NCBI GenBank assembly: GCA_023957335.1
Contig: JAMLHC010000006.1
Coordinates: forward strand, 124,001-188,000
Source of the DNA: Bacteroidota bacterium
GTDB taxonomy: Bacteria > Bacteroidota > Bacteroidia > NS11-12g > UBA955
Direction of reading: 5' to 3'
DNA: 64,000 nucleotides
The position numbers were made by a program, and so were the translations under genes. This document shows positions 45,191 to 55,700 of this stretch, piece after piece (within the stretch, counting starts at the first letter, position 1; every line of letters starts with the position of its first letter). The notes under the pieces were generated by a model. The model was given only the letters and a program-made list of their open reading frames with translations. It was not told the DNA's origin and ran no database searches.

Positions 45191-46228
45191 TTATTTTCTG
45201 CTGAGAAACACTTTGGTTCCTTCCGAGCAGTTTTGACAAATATCAATCTCTTTGCGCCCCAAAAAGAGTTTCTGTCTGAAGCCCATGTATTTGCGTCCCT
45301 GCCAGATTTCTGCAAACGTATTTTCATTCAAATTGCCAAAATTGTGTTTAGCGTCTTTATCAAAACAACACGGCACAACTCCTCCATCCCAGGTTACTAC
45401 TGCGCTATGCCACATTTTCCAACAATGGTTTAACAGGCTGTTCTTAAAGATAAATTTACCATCAACTTTTTTGTAGCGACTTTTACTTTCCTCATCCGGT
45501 ATCCAATCATCTCCGGTTTCGTAATTATAGACTTGTGCTGTTTTGATTTGCAAACCATCTACTTTGTATTTTTTTGCAAGATTTTTAATAGCAGAAATCT
45601 CATTTTGATTATGTTTAAATACAATGAACTGCCAAACCACATAAGGTGTAGAACTCTTTAGCCGTTTCTTAGCTTCAAAAATTTCTTGGGTTCCTGACAG
45701 CACTTTTTCAAGTTGTCCGCCAACTCTGTAATGCTCATAACTTTCTTGGCTGACTCCGTCTATGGAAATGATTAATCTGCTCAGTCCGCTTTTAACGGCT
45801 TCTTCTGCCATTTCTCTGTTTTTGAAAAAATGTCCGTTCGTACTGGTAATGGTATAAATTTTTTTGTCTGCCGCTAAACGTACAATTTGGTTAAAATCCT
45901 TGTTCAGGTATGGTTCTCCTTGAAAATATAAAGTAAGAAACATCAGCGTAGGCGCAAGCTCATTAATTACTTTCTCTGCCAATTCCGGCTGCAACATTCC
46001 TGTAGGGCGCGTAAAAGCCCTTAAACCGCTTGGACACTGAGGGCATCTCAGGTTGCATGAGGTGGTTGGTTCAATATTCAAGGCAGCGGGGAAATACTTT
46101 GCTTCTCGTGGAACTTGTTTACGCGCTTGTTGATATGACCTATACAGCCCAATGGCATTGACAATACGATGTCTATTCAACACTTTCATAAATTGAAAGA
46201 CATCTGTCAAACGTGCTTTATACCCCAT
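45191..46228 (-). CDS. Radical SAM/SPASM domain protein
   Basis: 345 residues. The [4Fe-4S]-SAM site is C58-NLR-C62-PQ-C65 (CNLRCPQCPSG), followed by LTLYFQGEPYLNKDF. The C-terminal SPASM-type cluster region has VPCCFDKDAKHNFGNL and ICQNCSEG. Enzymes of this type modify peptides or small substrates by a radical route. The substrate is unknown and no precursor peptide was seen nearby. It lies 6 bases downstream of the ferredoxin-reductase-like gene, which could supply electrons. Confidence 0.88.
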   Translation of the reverse strand: MGYKARLTDVFQFMKVLNRHRIVNAIGLYRSYQQARKQVPREAKYFPAALNIEPTTSCNLRCPQCPSGLRAFTRPTGMLQPELAEKVINELAPTLMFLTLYFQGEPYLNKDFNQIVRLAADKKIYTITSTNGHFFKNREMAEEAVKSGLSRLIISIDGVSQESYEHYRVGGQLEKVLSGTQEIFEAKKRLKSSTPYVVWQFIVFKHNQNEISAIKNLAKKYKVDGLQIKTAQVYNYETGDDWIPDEESKSRYKKVDGKFIFKNSLLNHCWKMWHSAVVTWDGGVVPCCFDKDAKHNFGNLNENTFAEIWQGRKYMGFRQKLFLGRKEIDICQNCSEGTKVFLSRK

Positions 46229-46234
46229 AGCACA

Positions 46235-46954
46235 TTAGTCAAAAAGTTCGAATTTAATTTCTTTGCGCGAATAGCCCATCTCTTTGAGATTGTTCTTCGC
46301 CTCTCGCACCATACCCGACCATCCGCAAATATAAAACTGCATATTTTGTTTGCCTACAAAATCAGGGTTATTCAAATACACTTGATGCAAATATCCTTTA
46401 TATCCATCCCAGTTTTCACGAGACAAAACCGGCAAATAGGCTATCCTTTTATCTTGTGCTGCAAGTGCTTCAAATTCATCTCTATAAAGTAAATCCTCTT
46501 GAGTTCTCCCGCCAAAAATCAGTATGATTTTTTCAAAAGGCAGATTGTTATTTATCAAATGATGAATCATAGACCTAAAAGGTGCTACACCGGTTCCGGT
46601 ACAAATAAAACAAAAGGTTTTTCCTGCTGTTTCCTCAACTAACACAAACTTTCCCTGAGCAGCACTAAAATGGATTTTATTACCTTCTTGCATGTGAAAC
46701 AGCAAGGGGCTTGCGGCACCGTCTTCTTTCAAAACTACACACAATTCAAAGGAATTGCCATTAGGTGCAGAGGCTATCGAATAGCTACGATAAGGGAACT
46801 GGTGATGTATTCCTGGAAATGAGATTATGACAAATTGACCCGGTATAAAATCAAAAGAATCTTTGTTGCTGAGTTCAACTTGATAATGTTTTACCGAAGG
46901 GGAAAGGTTTTTTACAGAACGAATAATCCCACTGTTTTCAAATTTTTCTTCCAC
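46235..46954 (-). CDS. FAD-binding ferredoxin/flavodoxin-NADP reductase-like protein
   Basis: 239 residues, GTG start at 46954. FPYRSYSIAS is the FAD-binding RxYS motif, FICTGTGVAPFRSMI the NADP/pyrophosphate site, and YICGWSGMVREAKNNL the C-terminal part of ferredoxin-NADP reductases. No 2Fe-2S domain is present. It may reduce a ferredoxin or flavodoxin. A TAATTTTG box is 6 bases upstream of the GTG. The radical SAM gene follows after 6 bases, and an electron-donor role for it is an inference. Confidence 0.87.
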   Translation of the reverse strand: MEEKFENSGIIRSVKNLSPSVKHYQVELSNKDSFDFIPGQFVIISFPGIHHQFPYRSYSIASAPNGNSFELCVVLKEDGAASPLLFHMQEGNKIHFSAAQGKFVLVEETAGKTFCFICTGTGVAPFRSMIHHLINNNLPFEKIILIFGGRTQEDLLYRDEFEALAAQDKRIAYLPVLSRENWDGYKGYLHQVYLNNPDFVGKQNMQFYICGWSGMVREAKNNLKEMGYSRKEIKFELFD

Positions 46955-46959
46955 GACTG

Positions 46960-46967
46960 CAAAATTA
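46960..46967 (-). promoter_or_regulatory. Putative -7 promoter box for the reductase-radical SAM pair
   Basis: On the minus strand TAATTTTG followed by C. Its G is 6 bases before the GTG start, a near-leaderless arrangement. Confidence 0.45.
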
Positions 46968-47000
46968 AAATTTCAAATGACATGGGATAATGAATTATTG

Positions 47001-47582
47001 TCAGTGAATACGTCCTTTTCTATATTCAAACTGTTTCATAATCTCTGCTTCTCCATCTAAGTAATATTGCCAGCGTTTGTCAACATAATCGGAGGGCATA
47101 ATGTCTTTTGCAAGTTTGATAAACAGTGTGTAATGCCCTGCTTCAGACACCATGAATTCATGATAAAACTCTTTGAGTGCTTCATCCTGAATATGCAATG
47201 ACAACAGCCTGAATCGCTCGCAACTCCGAGCTTCAATCATCGCACAGATAAGTAGTTTTTCGGTCAATGCCTCAGCTCTGCTTCCCCCTTTTTTTTCAAG
47301 CTTATAAAGTGCGTTTACATATTCATCTTTTCTCTGTGCACCTAACTTTAGATTGCGTTTTTTTAATTCTTTCAAAACTTTGCGAAAGTGCCCCCATTCC
47401 TCTGCAATTACAGGAGTTACCTCCTCTAACATATTCTCAAATTCTGAGAATTTTGAAATTACGGTAATTCCATTGGTAGCAGCTTTTTGCTCACACCATG
47501 CATGGTCTGTGAGTATTTCTTCGAGACTCATACTTGCAATGTCCACCCAACGCGGGTCTGTGGCTAATTTTAATCCTAACAT
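47001..47582 (-). CDS. miaE: tRNA-(ms2io6A)-hydroxylase
   Basis: 193 residues. A ferritin-like di-iron protein: the helices carry HAWCEQKAATN, VIAEEWGHFRKVLKEL, EARSCERFRLLS and MVSEAGHYTLFIKLA, with Glu and His ligands at the expected spacing. MiaE hydroxylates the isopentenyl side chain of ms2i6A37 in tRNA. Family length is normal. It lies 6 bases downstream of the fRMsr gene, in a minus-strand run. Confidence 0.9.
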   Translation of the reverse strand: MLGLKLATDPRWVDIASMSLEEILTDHAWCEQKAATNGITVISKFSEFENMLEEVTPVIAEEWGHFRKVLKELKKRNLKLGAQRKDEYVNALYKLEKKGGSRAEALTEKLLICAMIEARSCERFRLLSLHIQDEALKEFYHEFMVSEAGHYTLFIKLAKDIMPSDYVDKRWQYYLDGEAEIMKQFEYRKGRIH

Positions 47583-47588
47583 GATTTA

Positions 47589-48068
47589 TTAATACGGTAT
47601 TATTAAAGTGATGTTGTTCGACACAAAACTCACAATCTTTTCTAAATAGACTGCATCTGTTTCATCAAAGTGATTAAGCTCCTTGCTGTCAATATCTAAA
47701 ACTCCCCAAACAGAATTGTAACACATTACAGGAATAACAATTTCCGAGTTAGATTCCGAATTACAAGCAATATGTCCCGAAAACTCATGTACGTTTGGCA
47801 CTACAATAGTTTGTTCCTGCTCCCATGCAGTGCCACAAACGCCTTTTCCTTTGGCAATTTGCGTGCAAGCAACCGGTCCTTGGAAAGCACTCAGTTGAAG
47901 TTTATTATTGATTATTTGATAAAAACCAACCCACCAAAAATCAAAATGTGTTTTGAGTATTGCTGTGATATTGGCAAGATTACCTGTCAGATGAATATCC
48001 TTATCCCAAACAGCAACGATTTCTTTCATTGCAAGTTCATATTTTTCGGCTTTTTTCATGTGAAGCAT
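47589..48068 (-). CDS. Free methionine-(R)-sulfoxide reductase (GAF domain)
   Basis: 159 residues, a single GAF domain. WWVGFYQI and LQLSAFQGPVACTQIAKGKG open the pocket. The three redox cysteines of the fRMsr family appear in PVACTQ, GVCGTAW and HIACNSES, followed by SEIVIPVM and GVLDIDS. It reduces free methionine-R-sulfoxide using thioredoxin. The ATG at 48068 is used; a second ATG at 48059 (MKKAEK) is possible. First gene of the minus-strand run after the tRNA. Confidence 0.92.
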   Translation of the reverse strand: MLHMKKAEKYELAMKEIVAVWDKDIHLTGNLANITAILKTHFDFWWVGFYQIINNKLQLSAFQGPVACTQIAKGKGVCGTAWEQEQTIVVPNVHEFSGHIACNSESNSEIVIPVMCYNSVWGVLDIDSKELNHFDETDAVYLEKIVSFVSNNITLIIPY

Positions 48069-48092
48069 AAAGGGAAGATTAAATGATTACAA

Positions 48093-48125
48093 AAACAAAA
48101 GGGAAGACTGAACATCTTCCCCTTT
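48093..48125 (-). terminator. Terminator downstream of tRNA-Lys
   Basis: Read on the minus strand: stem GGGAAGA / TCTTCCC, 7-base loop, then a T-rich tract (TTTTGTTTTTG). It begins just after the tRNA 3' end. Confidence 0.7.
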
Positions 48126-48126
48126 G

Positions 48127-48199
48127 TGATCCCGCTGGGATTCGAACCCAGGACCCCTACATTAAAAGTGTAATGCTCTACCGGCTGAGCTACAGGATC
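48127..48199 (-). tRNA. tRNA-Lys (anticodon TTT)
   Basis: 73 bases on the minus strand with a full cloverleaf: acceptor stem GATCCTG/CGGGATC, D-arm GCTC...GAGC, anticodon loop CTTTTAA giving anticodon TTT, T-arm with GTTCGAATC. The discriminator is A, followed by C (no full encoded CCA). A terminator hairpin follows. Confidence 0.96.
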
Positions 48200-48318
48200 A
48201 TTTTTACAAAAATTTCAGTTGGTTTTGTACTTCCGCCCCTTCTGAAAACGTGGGTGCAAAAATAGTTTTTTATCTATTCAAAACAAGTTTGATTTTTATT
48301 TTTTTCAAGAACCTAAAT

Positions 48319-50499
48319 TCAATCCACAATCAAACGAAGAACTTGGTGATTTACCTTTAAGATATAGACTCCTCCTTTTAATTCCGTTAGAGAAAGTTTG
48401 ACTGAAAACATTTTCTCCGAGAAATCTTCTTTGGAAATCAGCACACCATTCATGGCATATATTGCAATCTGTTCAATCGGTTCTTGTTCAGATTGAATGG
48501 TAACCTCATCAAAGCTCGGGTTTGGGAATGCAATAATCTTAGGAACTTGGAAATGGATACCACCTGTACTTAGAATTCTATATGATTCTTTTACAGCTTC
48601 ATAGGTATTGACCTTTCCCCATCCTGCGTTATTATTTGGAACCGCACCTGTTTTACTGTCAACAATTGCAGTTTTAGCAAGAATCTGCTTAATCTGAAAT
48701 GATGTAAGCTTTGGGTTAGCTTGCAACATCAAAGCTACTGTGCCTGTTACTTGAGGTGAAGCCATTGAAGTACCTGAAAAAACCCCATAAGCAAATGTGT
48801 CAGCATTAAATTCAGTAATGGCAACCAGTCTATTCTTTGACCACCCTGGGAATTCTTGTAGAAAAATAGGGGCTGCCACATCCATACCGGGCGCTAAGAT
48901 ATCGGGCTTTATTCTGCCATCTGCTGTCGGACCACGACTGCTAAAAGGAGTAATATTGCCAATGGCTGAATACCCTTGGTCATTAAAAGTGTCATTAAAA
49001 ATACCATAGTAAAGGTTCTTTGCAGTCATTGCGCCTGCAGTAATAACACTCTTGGAAGTCCCACCATTCTCCCCTACTGTATAATCTGTATTGCCGGCTT
49101 TGTATGTTGATGAAAAATTAATTTGATTGTATTGGTTCACAAATCGTCCTGAAGTATAACGATAAATCCCCCCTGAATTCCAAGCATGAACATCGGAGTA
49201 AGGTGATGTGATAGACAAACCAATATTGTATTTTGCCGGGTCCGGATTGGTAAGAAGCAAGCGAATATTAGGTTTCCCGTTGGGCACATAATAAGAATTG
49301 GTAAAAGTGATAATTGAAAATTTTCCGGAATCTGTGTCAAAAAATTTGGTGTCAGTTCCTGCTTTTGATGAGGATAGATAAGCGCTTTCGTACACAATAT
49401 TTCCTGTTGTATCAATCAAATGTGCCGACACAGAAAAAACAGAGTTCCCACTGCCCCACATATCCACATAAACTTCTTCTTTTGGATATGAAAATCGTTC
49501 ATTCTCAATTACAATAGTTTTTACAGTATCTCCTCTCAACTCAGCTTCAAAATGCATAGGGTTAGTACCTTCATTGCCAGCGGCACCCACCAGAATCAAG
49601 CCTTCGCCAATTAAATTATTGGTAGCCAAATCGAACAAAGAAGTTCCATCATGCGGACCCGTGTGCATTCCCCAGCTTAGGTTGATAACAGCAGGTTTAC
49701 CCACCGACTTGGCATAATTAAAAATATAGTTATAGGCATCAATAATGGCAGGGTTTGCAATCAGATAATCGCTCATGGCACTTCCCGGCAATTGCTCATT
49801 AAAATATTTAATACTCACAAAAACAAGTTCTGCATCAGGTGCATGTCCTTGATACTTGAGGTCAGGCGAGCCTATGCCACTACCTGCCGCAATACCGGCA
49901 ACGTGTGTACCATGCGTTCCGTTCAAGTCAAGGTCTGTGAAGATTTCTTCTTTCCCGATAAGTTCTGAACCGTAATCATATCCTGAGGGTGGTGTTCCTT
50001 CATCATGATTTTGCTGCCATACCCGACTTACCCTATAGGTAACACTGTCTGCTGCATAAAATGCAGGATGCTTATAATCAAACCCAATATCAACAATTCC
50101 TACAATGACCCCTTTGCCGGTAAAATTCTGTGGCAATCCATTGTTTATCCCATCGTGAACTTGGTCCACTCTCATCAATTTGCGCACAGAATCCATTTTG
50201 GCATGCGTTGCATTCAGCCTGAGTGCAGGCTCAATGGCTTCTACACCCTTTACCCCCGATAAGTATGCAAGCTGTGATTGTGGAACAAGCACGCTCCACA
50301 CGTTACCCGCCTTGGTCTCAACTTTGATATGCAATTGAGTTAATTCGCTCTCATTAATTGCAGAATTGACCAGAATCAAAGTTGGAATTTCACCATTTTC
50401 ATTGGCAAGCACCGGTTGTTGATTGTAATTACTTGGAGTTTGAGCTTTAAGCCCAAAATATAGAAAACAACTTAGAAAAATGAATATCGTTTTTTTCAT
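48319..50499 (-). CDS. Subtilisin-like S8 serine protease with T9SS sorting domain
   Basis: 726 residues. Signal peptide (FIFLSCFLYFGLKAQ), then the subtilase triad: IVDIGFDYKHP (Asp about 137), GTHGTHVAGIAAGSG (His about 196) and FSGTSMASPQVTG (Ser about 578). The large gap between His and Ser reflects an inserted region of 200-odd residues. The C-terminus has FPNPSFDEVTIQSEQ and GGVYILKVNHQVLRLIVD, a type A sorting signal for T9SS export. Probably a secreted or cell-surface protease. Confidence 0.93.
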   Translation of the reverse strand: MKKTIFIFLSCFLYFGLKAQTPSNYNQQPVLANENGEIPTLILVNSAINESELTQLHIKVETKAGNVWSVLVPQSQLAYLSGVKGVEAIEPALRLNATHAKMDSVRKLMRVDQVHDGINNGLPQNFTGKGVIVGIVDIGFDYKHPAFYAADSVTYRVSRVWQQNHDEGTPPSGYDYGSELIGKEEIFTDLDLNGTHGTHVAGIAAGSGIGSPDLKYQGHAPDAELVFVSIKYFNEQLPGSAMSDYLIANPAIIDAYNYIFNYAKSVGKPAVINLSWGMHTGPHDGTSLFDLATNNLIGEGLILVGAAGNEGTNPMHFEAELRGDTVKTIVIENERFSYPKEEVYVDMWGSGNSVFSVSAHLIDTTGNIVYESAYLSSSKAGTDTKFFDTDSGKFSIITFTNSYYVPNGKPNIRLLLTNPDPAKYNIGLSITSPYSDVHAWNSGGIYRYTSGRFVNQYNQINFSSTYKAGNTDYTVGENGGTSKSVITAGAMTAKNLYYGIFNDTFNDQGYSAIGNITPFSSRGPTADGRIKPDILAPGMDVAAPIFLQEFPGWSKNRLVAITEFNADTFAYGVFSGTSMASPQVTGTVALMLQANPKLTSFQIKQILAKTAIVDSKTGAVPNNNAGWGKVNTYEAVKESYRILSTGGIHFQVPKIIAFPNPSFDEVTIQSEQEPIEQIAIYAMNGVLISKEDFSEKMFSVKLSLTELKGGVYILKVNHQVLRLIVD

Positions 50500-50586
50500 G
50501 TGAATAATTGAATTGCAATTTTAATGGATAAGTTTCATACTGATTTTTTTTATTGAAATGAGCAAAAATCAATATCCTCTATGGGT

Positions 50587-51456
50587 TTATACTAATTTAT
50601 AGTTTCTAAACTCACCGATGCGCCATCCGCTTAGCTTTTCTATTTTCATTAAAATTTTATTTTTAAGTGATAGGTGAGTGATATTGGGGTCTCGGTCAAA
50701 AGTCCAGTTTTGTTTGGCTATTCGTTCATGATATACTTTGGGATGTGAACCCGTAAACCTCTTTATAGAATCAATTTTCCCGTAGTCAAACTCTTGTTCA
50801 ACTGCTACTTTTTCGAAAATGAATTGGTCGTCATGCCACAGTTTGCGTGCCTGAATTTGTTTAGACATTTGCTCTTGGGGATGTTTTACCCAACCATAAT
50901 GAAAAATGCGAGCGTTTATTTTTTTTGCCGGTAATCTCTGATTAGCAATTCTGAAACCTTGCGCATCCATATAGGAGCGGATTTGTGGATTGTTTCTGAT
51001 AATTCTCACTTCGTGTCTATACCACTTACGCGAGTCAGCAAGAAAATCATAAGAACCATAAAAATGCAAATACTCAAAGACCAAACCCTGAACCGAATTG
51101 TCATTGAGCCATTTCTGCATACTGATTCTAATGTTGTCATAATCATCCTCATGTACACATTCATCGGCTTGAATATAAAAGCACCAGTCTGATTTAGGGG
51201 AGACATGTTCTAATGCTTTGTTTGTTTCAACAGCAAGTACTTTACCGCCTTCTCTCAAAGTGTCATCCCAAACAGTTTCAACGATTTTGATTTTATCAGA
51301 ATCTATGGATTGAATCAAACTTAGTGTGCCATCCGTTGACTTTCCTACAGCCACAATCATTTCGTCCACCAAAGGCAAGATAGACAATATGGCTTCTGAG
51401 ACCGGATAGCCTCCTGTTACACCATTACGGATAATTGTAAAACCGCTGACAAACAT
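50587..51456 (-). CDS. Glycosyltransferase family 2-like protein
   Basis: 289 residues. MFVSGFTIIRNGVTGGYPVS and DEMIVAVGKSTDGTLSLIQS form the nucleotide-sugar-binding start. FYIQADECVHEDDYDNI holds the acidic metal-binding stretch. The RNG in the first strand and long middle with HYGWVKHPQEQM resemble a soluble family-2 glycosyltransferase set seen in Bacteroidota. Acceptor and sugar are unknown. It begins 4 bases after the asparaginase gene, so the two form one minus-strand operon. Confidence 0.78.
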   Translation of the reverse strand: MFVSGFTIIRNGVTGGYPVSEAILSILPLVDEMIVAVGKSTDGTLSLIQSIDSDKIKIVETVWDDTLREGGKVLAVETNKALEHVSPKSDWCFYIQADECVHEDDYDNIRISMQKWLNDNSVQGLVFEYLHFYGSYDFLADSRKWYRHEVRIIRNNPQIRSYMDAQGFRIANQRLPAKKINARIFHYGWVKHPQEQMSKQIQARKLWHDDQFIFEKVAVEQEFDYGKIDSIKRFTGSHPKVYHERIAKQNWTFDRDPNITHLSLKNKILMKIEKLSGWRIGEFRNYKLV

Positions 51457-51460
51457 ATTA

Positions 51461-52504
51461 TCAAGCGGTTTGGGATTGATTTATATTAAAATTGAGTTCG
51501 GGATTGGGTCTGATTTCTCCCACAATCAAACCTCCAAAATTTTTTGTTTCATAATGAACAAACCTTTCCAAAATAGCTGCTTGTGCTTTTGAAATTAACC
51601 CTGAATTTGAGAGTAAAGATTGTGCAACTACATATTGAATTCCCATTTTACCATCATCTACTTTTATACAAACAGCTAAGTCTTGGTTGAAAATTGACAT
51701 ACAATACACTCCGTCTGCTCCTGTTTTTCCAACTACATTATCACCGGCAACACCCATTAACTCAGTGCAATATCTCTTTGTACCGGCAATCATAAACGGA
51801 TACGTGGTTACTGCCTCTATCATTACAGCACAGGCTTTCTGCTCTTTTTCAGGAAAGTCTATAGGGTTAATCAAGTTTTGATATGCAACCGCTTGTTTAT
51901 AAACAGTATATGAAAAAATAGGCGCAGAACACCCATCAATCCCAATATGTGAATCCGAAATCGGTGTTTCGTAGTAACGTGAACAGGTTTCTGCAATGAT
52001 TTTTTGAATAGTGTGTTCAGGTGAAATATAATTTTTGTGGTCCACACCAAGAAGTCTGCAAAAAAGCAAAAATCCGGTATGTTTACCTGAGCAATTATTG
52101 TGAATACTACTTGGTTTTTGTTCGCTTTTTATTAAATCTGCCTGGTCGCTTGACAACTCAGGCATTTGAGCACCACATTCCAAATCATTTTCAGTAAAAC
52201 CACCCTTTGCCAATATTCTTTTTACTGTTTCAACATGTTGCTTTTCACCATTGTGCGAGCTGCATATCAAAGCAATTTCTTCCAATGTTAAATCAAATTC
52301 TTCTGCTCCCCCACGTGAAAAGAAAGGTATGTGTTGAAAAAATTTCATTGCCGAACGCGGATAGCAAACTTGTTCCACATCTCCCAGACTGAAAACAATC
52401 TTTTTTTCTTTGTTTATTACACATATCACCCCTCTGTGAAAACTCTCGACAACCTCGCCTCGCATTGATTGTACTAAAATAGGATTCGCTGTTTTATTTT
52501 TCAT
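51461..52504 (-). CDS. Asparaginase (L-asparaginase II family, PF06089)
   Basis: 347 residues. Recognised by VESFHRGVICVIN, CSSHNGEKQHVETVKRIL, NNCSGKHTGFLLFCRLLG and GIDGCSAPIFSYTVYKQAV, the hallmarks of the R. etli-type asparaginase/thermolabile family that hydrolyses L-asparagine to aspartate and ammonia. Not related in sequence to the bacterial type I/II enzymes with the TGGTI motif. A TACATTTG box on the minus strand (52563-52570) lies 58 bases upstream. The glycosyltransferase gene follows. Confidence 0.9.
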   Translation of the reverse strand: MKNKTANPILVQSMRGEVVESFHRGVICVINKEKKIVFSLGDVEQVCYPRSAMKFFQHIPFFSRGGAEEFDLTLEEIALICSSHNGEKQHVETVKRILAKGGFTENDLECGAQMPELSSDQADLIKSEQKPSSIHNNCSGKHTGFLLFCRLLGVDHKNYISPEHTIQKIIAETCSRYYETPISDSHIGIDGCSAPIFSYTVYKQAVAYQNLINPIDFPEKEQKACAVMIEAVTTYPFMIAGTKRYCTELMGVAGDNVVGKTGADGVYCMSIFNQDLAVCIKVDDGKMGIQYVVAQSLLSNSGLISKAQAAILERFVHYETKNFGGLIVGEIRPNPELNFNINQSQTA

Positions 52505-52562
52505 TGTTGATTTAGTCTTGTGGTTGGATTATATTGGCATGCCCGACATTGTTACAAGACTG

Positions 52563-52570
52563 CAAATGTA
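52563..52570 (-). promoter_or_regulatory. Putative -7 promoter box for the asparaginase-glycosyltransferase pair
   Basis: Minus-strand TACATTTG followed by CAG, 58 bases before the start. Fits TAnnTTTG. Confidence 0.45.
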
Positions 52571-52724
52571 TATTTTGGACTATGGATTGAGAAATTTAAT
52601 TGCATTTCTTCCAAACGATTATTATTGGGCACTTTGTTAACTTATAACTGTGCCACATTTGACAAAAAAGGGATTATTCCTATTCAAATTCCACTATCAA
52701 AAAAATCATGCATCAGTTTTTCAT

Positions 52725-52732
52725 TATATTTG
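52725..52732 (+). promoter_or_regulatory. Putative -7 promoter box for the giant T9SS protein gene
   Basis: TATATTTG, 32 bases before ATG 52764. Fits TAnnTTTG. It shows that the longer open frame starting at 52650 is not the true gene start. Confidence 0.45.
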
Positions 52733-52763
52733 TTGCTTCAAACTCAATCAGACGCTCCAAAAT

Positions 52764-55700
52764 ATGATTAAATATTTACTGAAATTATACTTATTTTTCC
52801 TTATCACACTGCCTTCCATTGTGTACTCGCAGAGCACCACTATCGGTTCGGGTACGTTCACATCTAATGCTTATGGTCCGATGTACACTACAACGAGTGT
52901 GAATTCGGTGAGTCGTTTTGCATATATATACAGTTCATCATTACTGGGAGAGTTAGAACATGGTGATAGCATTTGGTCTGTTAGCTTTTTCAAAGACAAT
53001 ACAGATGATTTAACAGGAAGTAATAACCTCAAAATTTATATCAGACCAACCTCACAAACAGATTTTGGCGCAGGAAGTTTGTCGTGGTCAAGTGAAATCA
53101 GCGGGCTTGGTTTTGTCAAAGTGTATGACAACAATCCAAACTCAGTAATGAACGGCAAACGAGGATTTATCACATTTACTTTTAGCTCCCCTTACTATTG
53201 GGATACTACTTTAGGACAAAATTTTGAAATTCTGGTTGAATACACCCAACCCAATACTCAAACCGCCCAAATCAATTGGTACTATGACAATGCTTCTACC
53301 CAATCAGGTTATCTTTCCAACCAAAATAAGTATTATTCGGCAACTAACACACTTACGCCCAGTAACACTTTAAGTTCAAGCAATGAACGCAAACCCATGA
53401 TTAGGATAAATTATCCGAGATATGATGTTGAAATTGGAGTTTCGGCATTGTATTCATTGGGTAAAATTCCTGTACCTTTGGGCAACCCGGACACTGTCAA
53501 AGTGCTATTATTAAATTCCGGGAAACATGATGTGGTTGGACACCACGCTTATTTATACAGTTATGGGGCTAATGTTTTTATTGACACATTGACATTCAGC
53601 CTAAAAGCAAGTGAACAAGACTTATTTGCTTTTCCTATCAGGAACCTTCACTATATAGGGATGGACACCCTGATAGTATTGCTAGAGCCGGATGGCATTG
53701 CAAGCAACGACACCATTGACGGACTTCGTGAAGCCACTGCTTTTACATATTCATACAGAAACCTAAAAGAACCACCGGCACCCGGAGGAATAGGTTTTAA
53801 CGGTGGCACCGGTGATTTTGTAGCCAAATTTATTTCATCTCAAAAGAAGGCGATTAACCAAATCAGTGTCATGTTCGGTTTCGGGAATGAGCCTTTTAGA
53901 ATCGGGATTTGGGATGCAACCGGACCGCAAGGAAAGCCAGGTACACTGCTCTGGCAATCTGATTCCCAAACCTCAAAACCGGGAGAATATATTATGCCTG
54001 TATGGCCTCCCGTTTCTGTCAATGGTACTTTCTTTGTTGGGGTACGACAAATAGGCACAAACAATATTGCCTTTGGGTTTCAATACGAAGACCCAGTGAG
54101 AAATGGCACTTTCTTTGAAACTTCACCCGTTGGCTCTTCTACATGGAATGATTTCAGTCCTGATGCTCCATTTAGGTTTATGATTGAGCCCCGCATTCAA
54201 GCGGATAATGACATAACGCCAGTGTCCTTTGACTTTCCTAAAGACACACTGGTCTTTGGCACTTTTGACACGCTGGCACCGCAAGCAACCATTCGAAATA
54301 TTGGAACCAACGATCAAATTATCCCGTTTGAGACTATATGTAACATCAAATACTATGGAGGTACTTTGATATACTCTTCCTCAGTGTTTGACACCTTATC
54401 ATCAGGCAACAACCGTAAAGTAACTTTTGACAAATCCTTCTTCCCTACAACCACAGGTGACTATACCGTTGAAATTATCACCAAACTCACCACTGATCAA
54501 TTTACGCAAAACGACACACTGAATGCCCACGTTTTAGCCGGCAAATATTCAGATGTAGGAATGACACTTGTTTTTACCCCATTTAATGGAGGAACCTATC
54601 AATACAATATAGATACAATTTTCCCGACTGTCAAAGCGGATAACTTTGGATTTGATGACAGAACCTTTCAGGTATATGGACAAATTTATGATTCTAATAA
54701 TGTTTTGATGTGGCAAGACATAGCAACTAAATCAGTCAAAGGCGGACAGAGTGTAACAGTTGGCTTCAGCGAATTCATTGCACCCAAAACAAGTACTTAT
54801 AAGTTCGTAACCTATACCAAAATGACAGGTGACAACGACCTACACAACGATACCATTATTAGGTATTTTATTGTGGGTATGGAAAATGATGTAGCTGCAA
54901 ACTTTGCGATAGAGCCTATTTCATTATATAACTATCCTGCAAATATCACAGCCATTAAACCCAAATTGAATGTTAAAAACAAGGGTGAGTTTCATCAATT
55001 GACTTATTTCCCTGCCTATTGTTTTATATACAAAGACAATACGCTTGTATATACAGATACAGCCATGTTGCAGGTATTTATTGGAGACTCAACCAGCATT
55101 TCATTTCCTAAATCTTTCAATAATCCACCTCAAGGAAATTATCGAGCATTTTTCCAAACGGCTCTCAGCACAGACCAAGACAGGAGTAATGATACTTTAA
55201 CAATATATTTTAAAGTTGGGGTTGAGAATGATGTGGAAGTAGTATCGATTGAAAGCCCTCAAAATGACAGTGCATTGCACCTTTCATACCTCTATCGCCC
55301 AAGGGTCTTGGTTCGAAATAACGGATTTAAAGACCAAAATGTGCCATTTCAAGTTGTTTTTCAAAGCTATGACAGTACAGGAGCCGTTATACAGACTCTG
55401 CTTAAAAACATTACCATTGCTGCCAATAACACTAAGTATCTTGATTTTGACAGCACATTCAACGCAAGACCCGAAGGCAGCATTTCTGTTAAATCATATA
55501 CTAATTTAGGGACAGATGAAAGTCTGAACAACGATACAGCCATTATTTCATACACAGTCCAAAAGACTTTTGATTATGAAATTTGGGATAAAATCAAGAA
55601 CAACCCAAGCGAAGAAATTGAAGTAAACAGAGGTTCATATAGTCCTCGCATTGTTATTCAAAACAATTCAAGATTACTCACTGATTCTGCTTTTATCTCA

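Noticed and set aside
48083-48265. 60-codon plus-strand frame
   Set aside because: It runs through the tRNA-Lys gene and its terminator on the opposite strand.
52650-52763. Upstream extension of the giant T9SS gene
   Set aside because: A promoter box lies inside it, and the ATG at 52764 opens a clean signal peptide.
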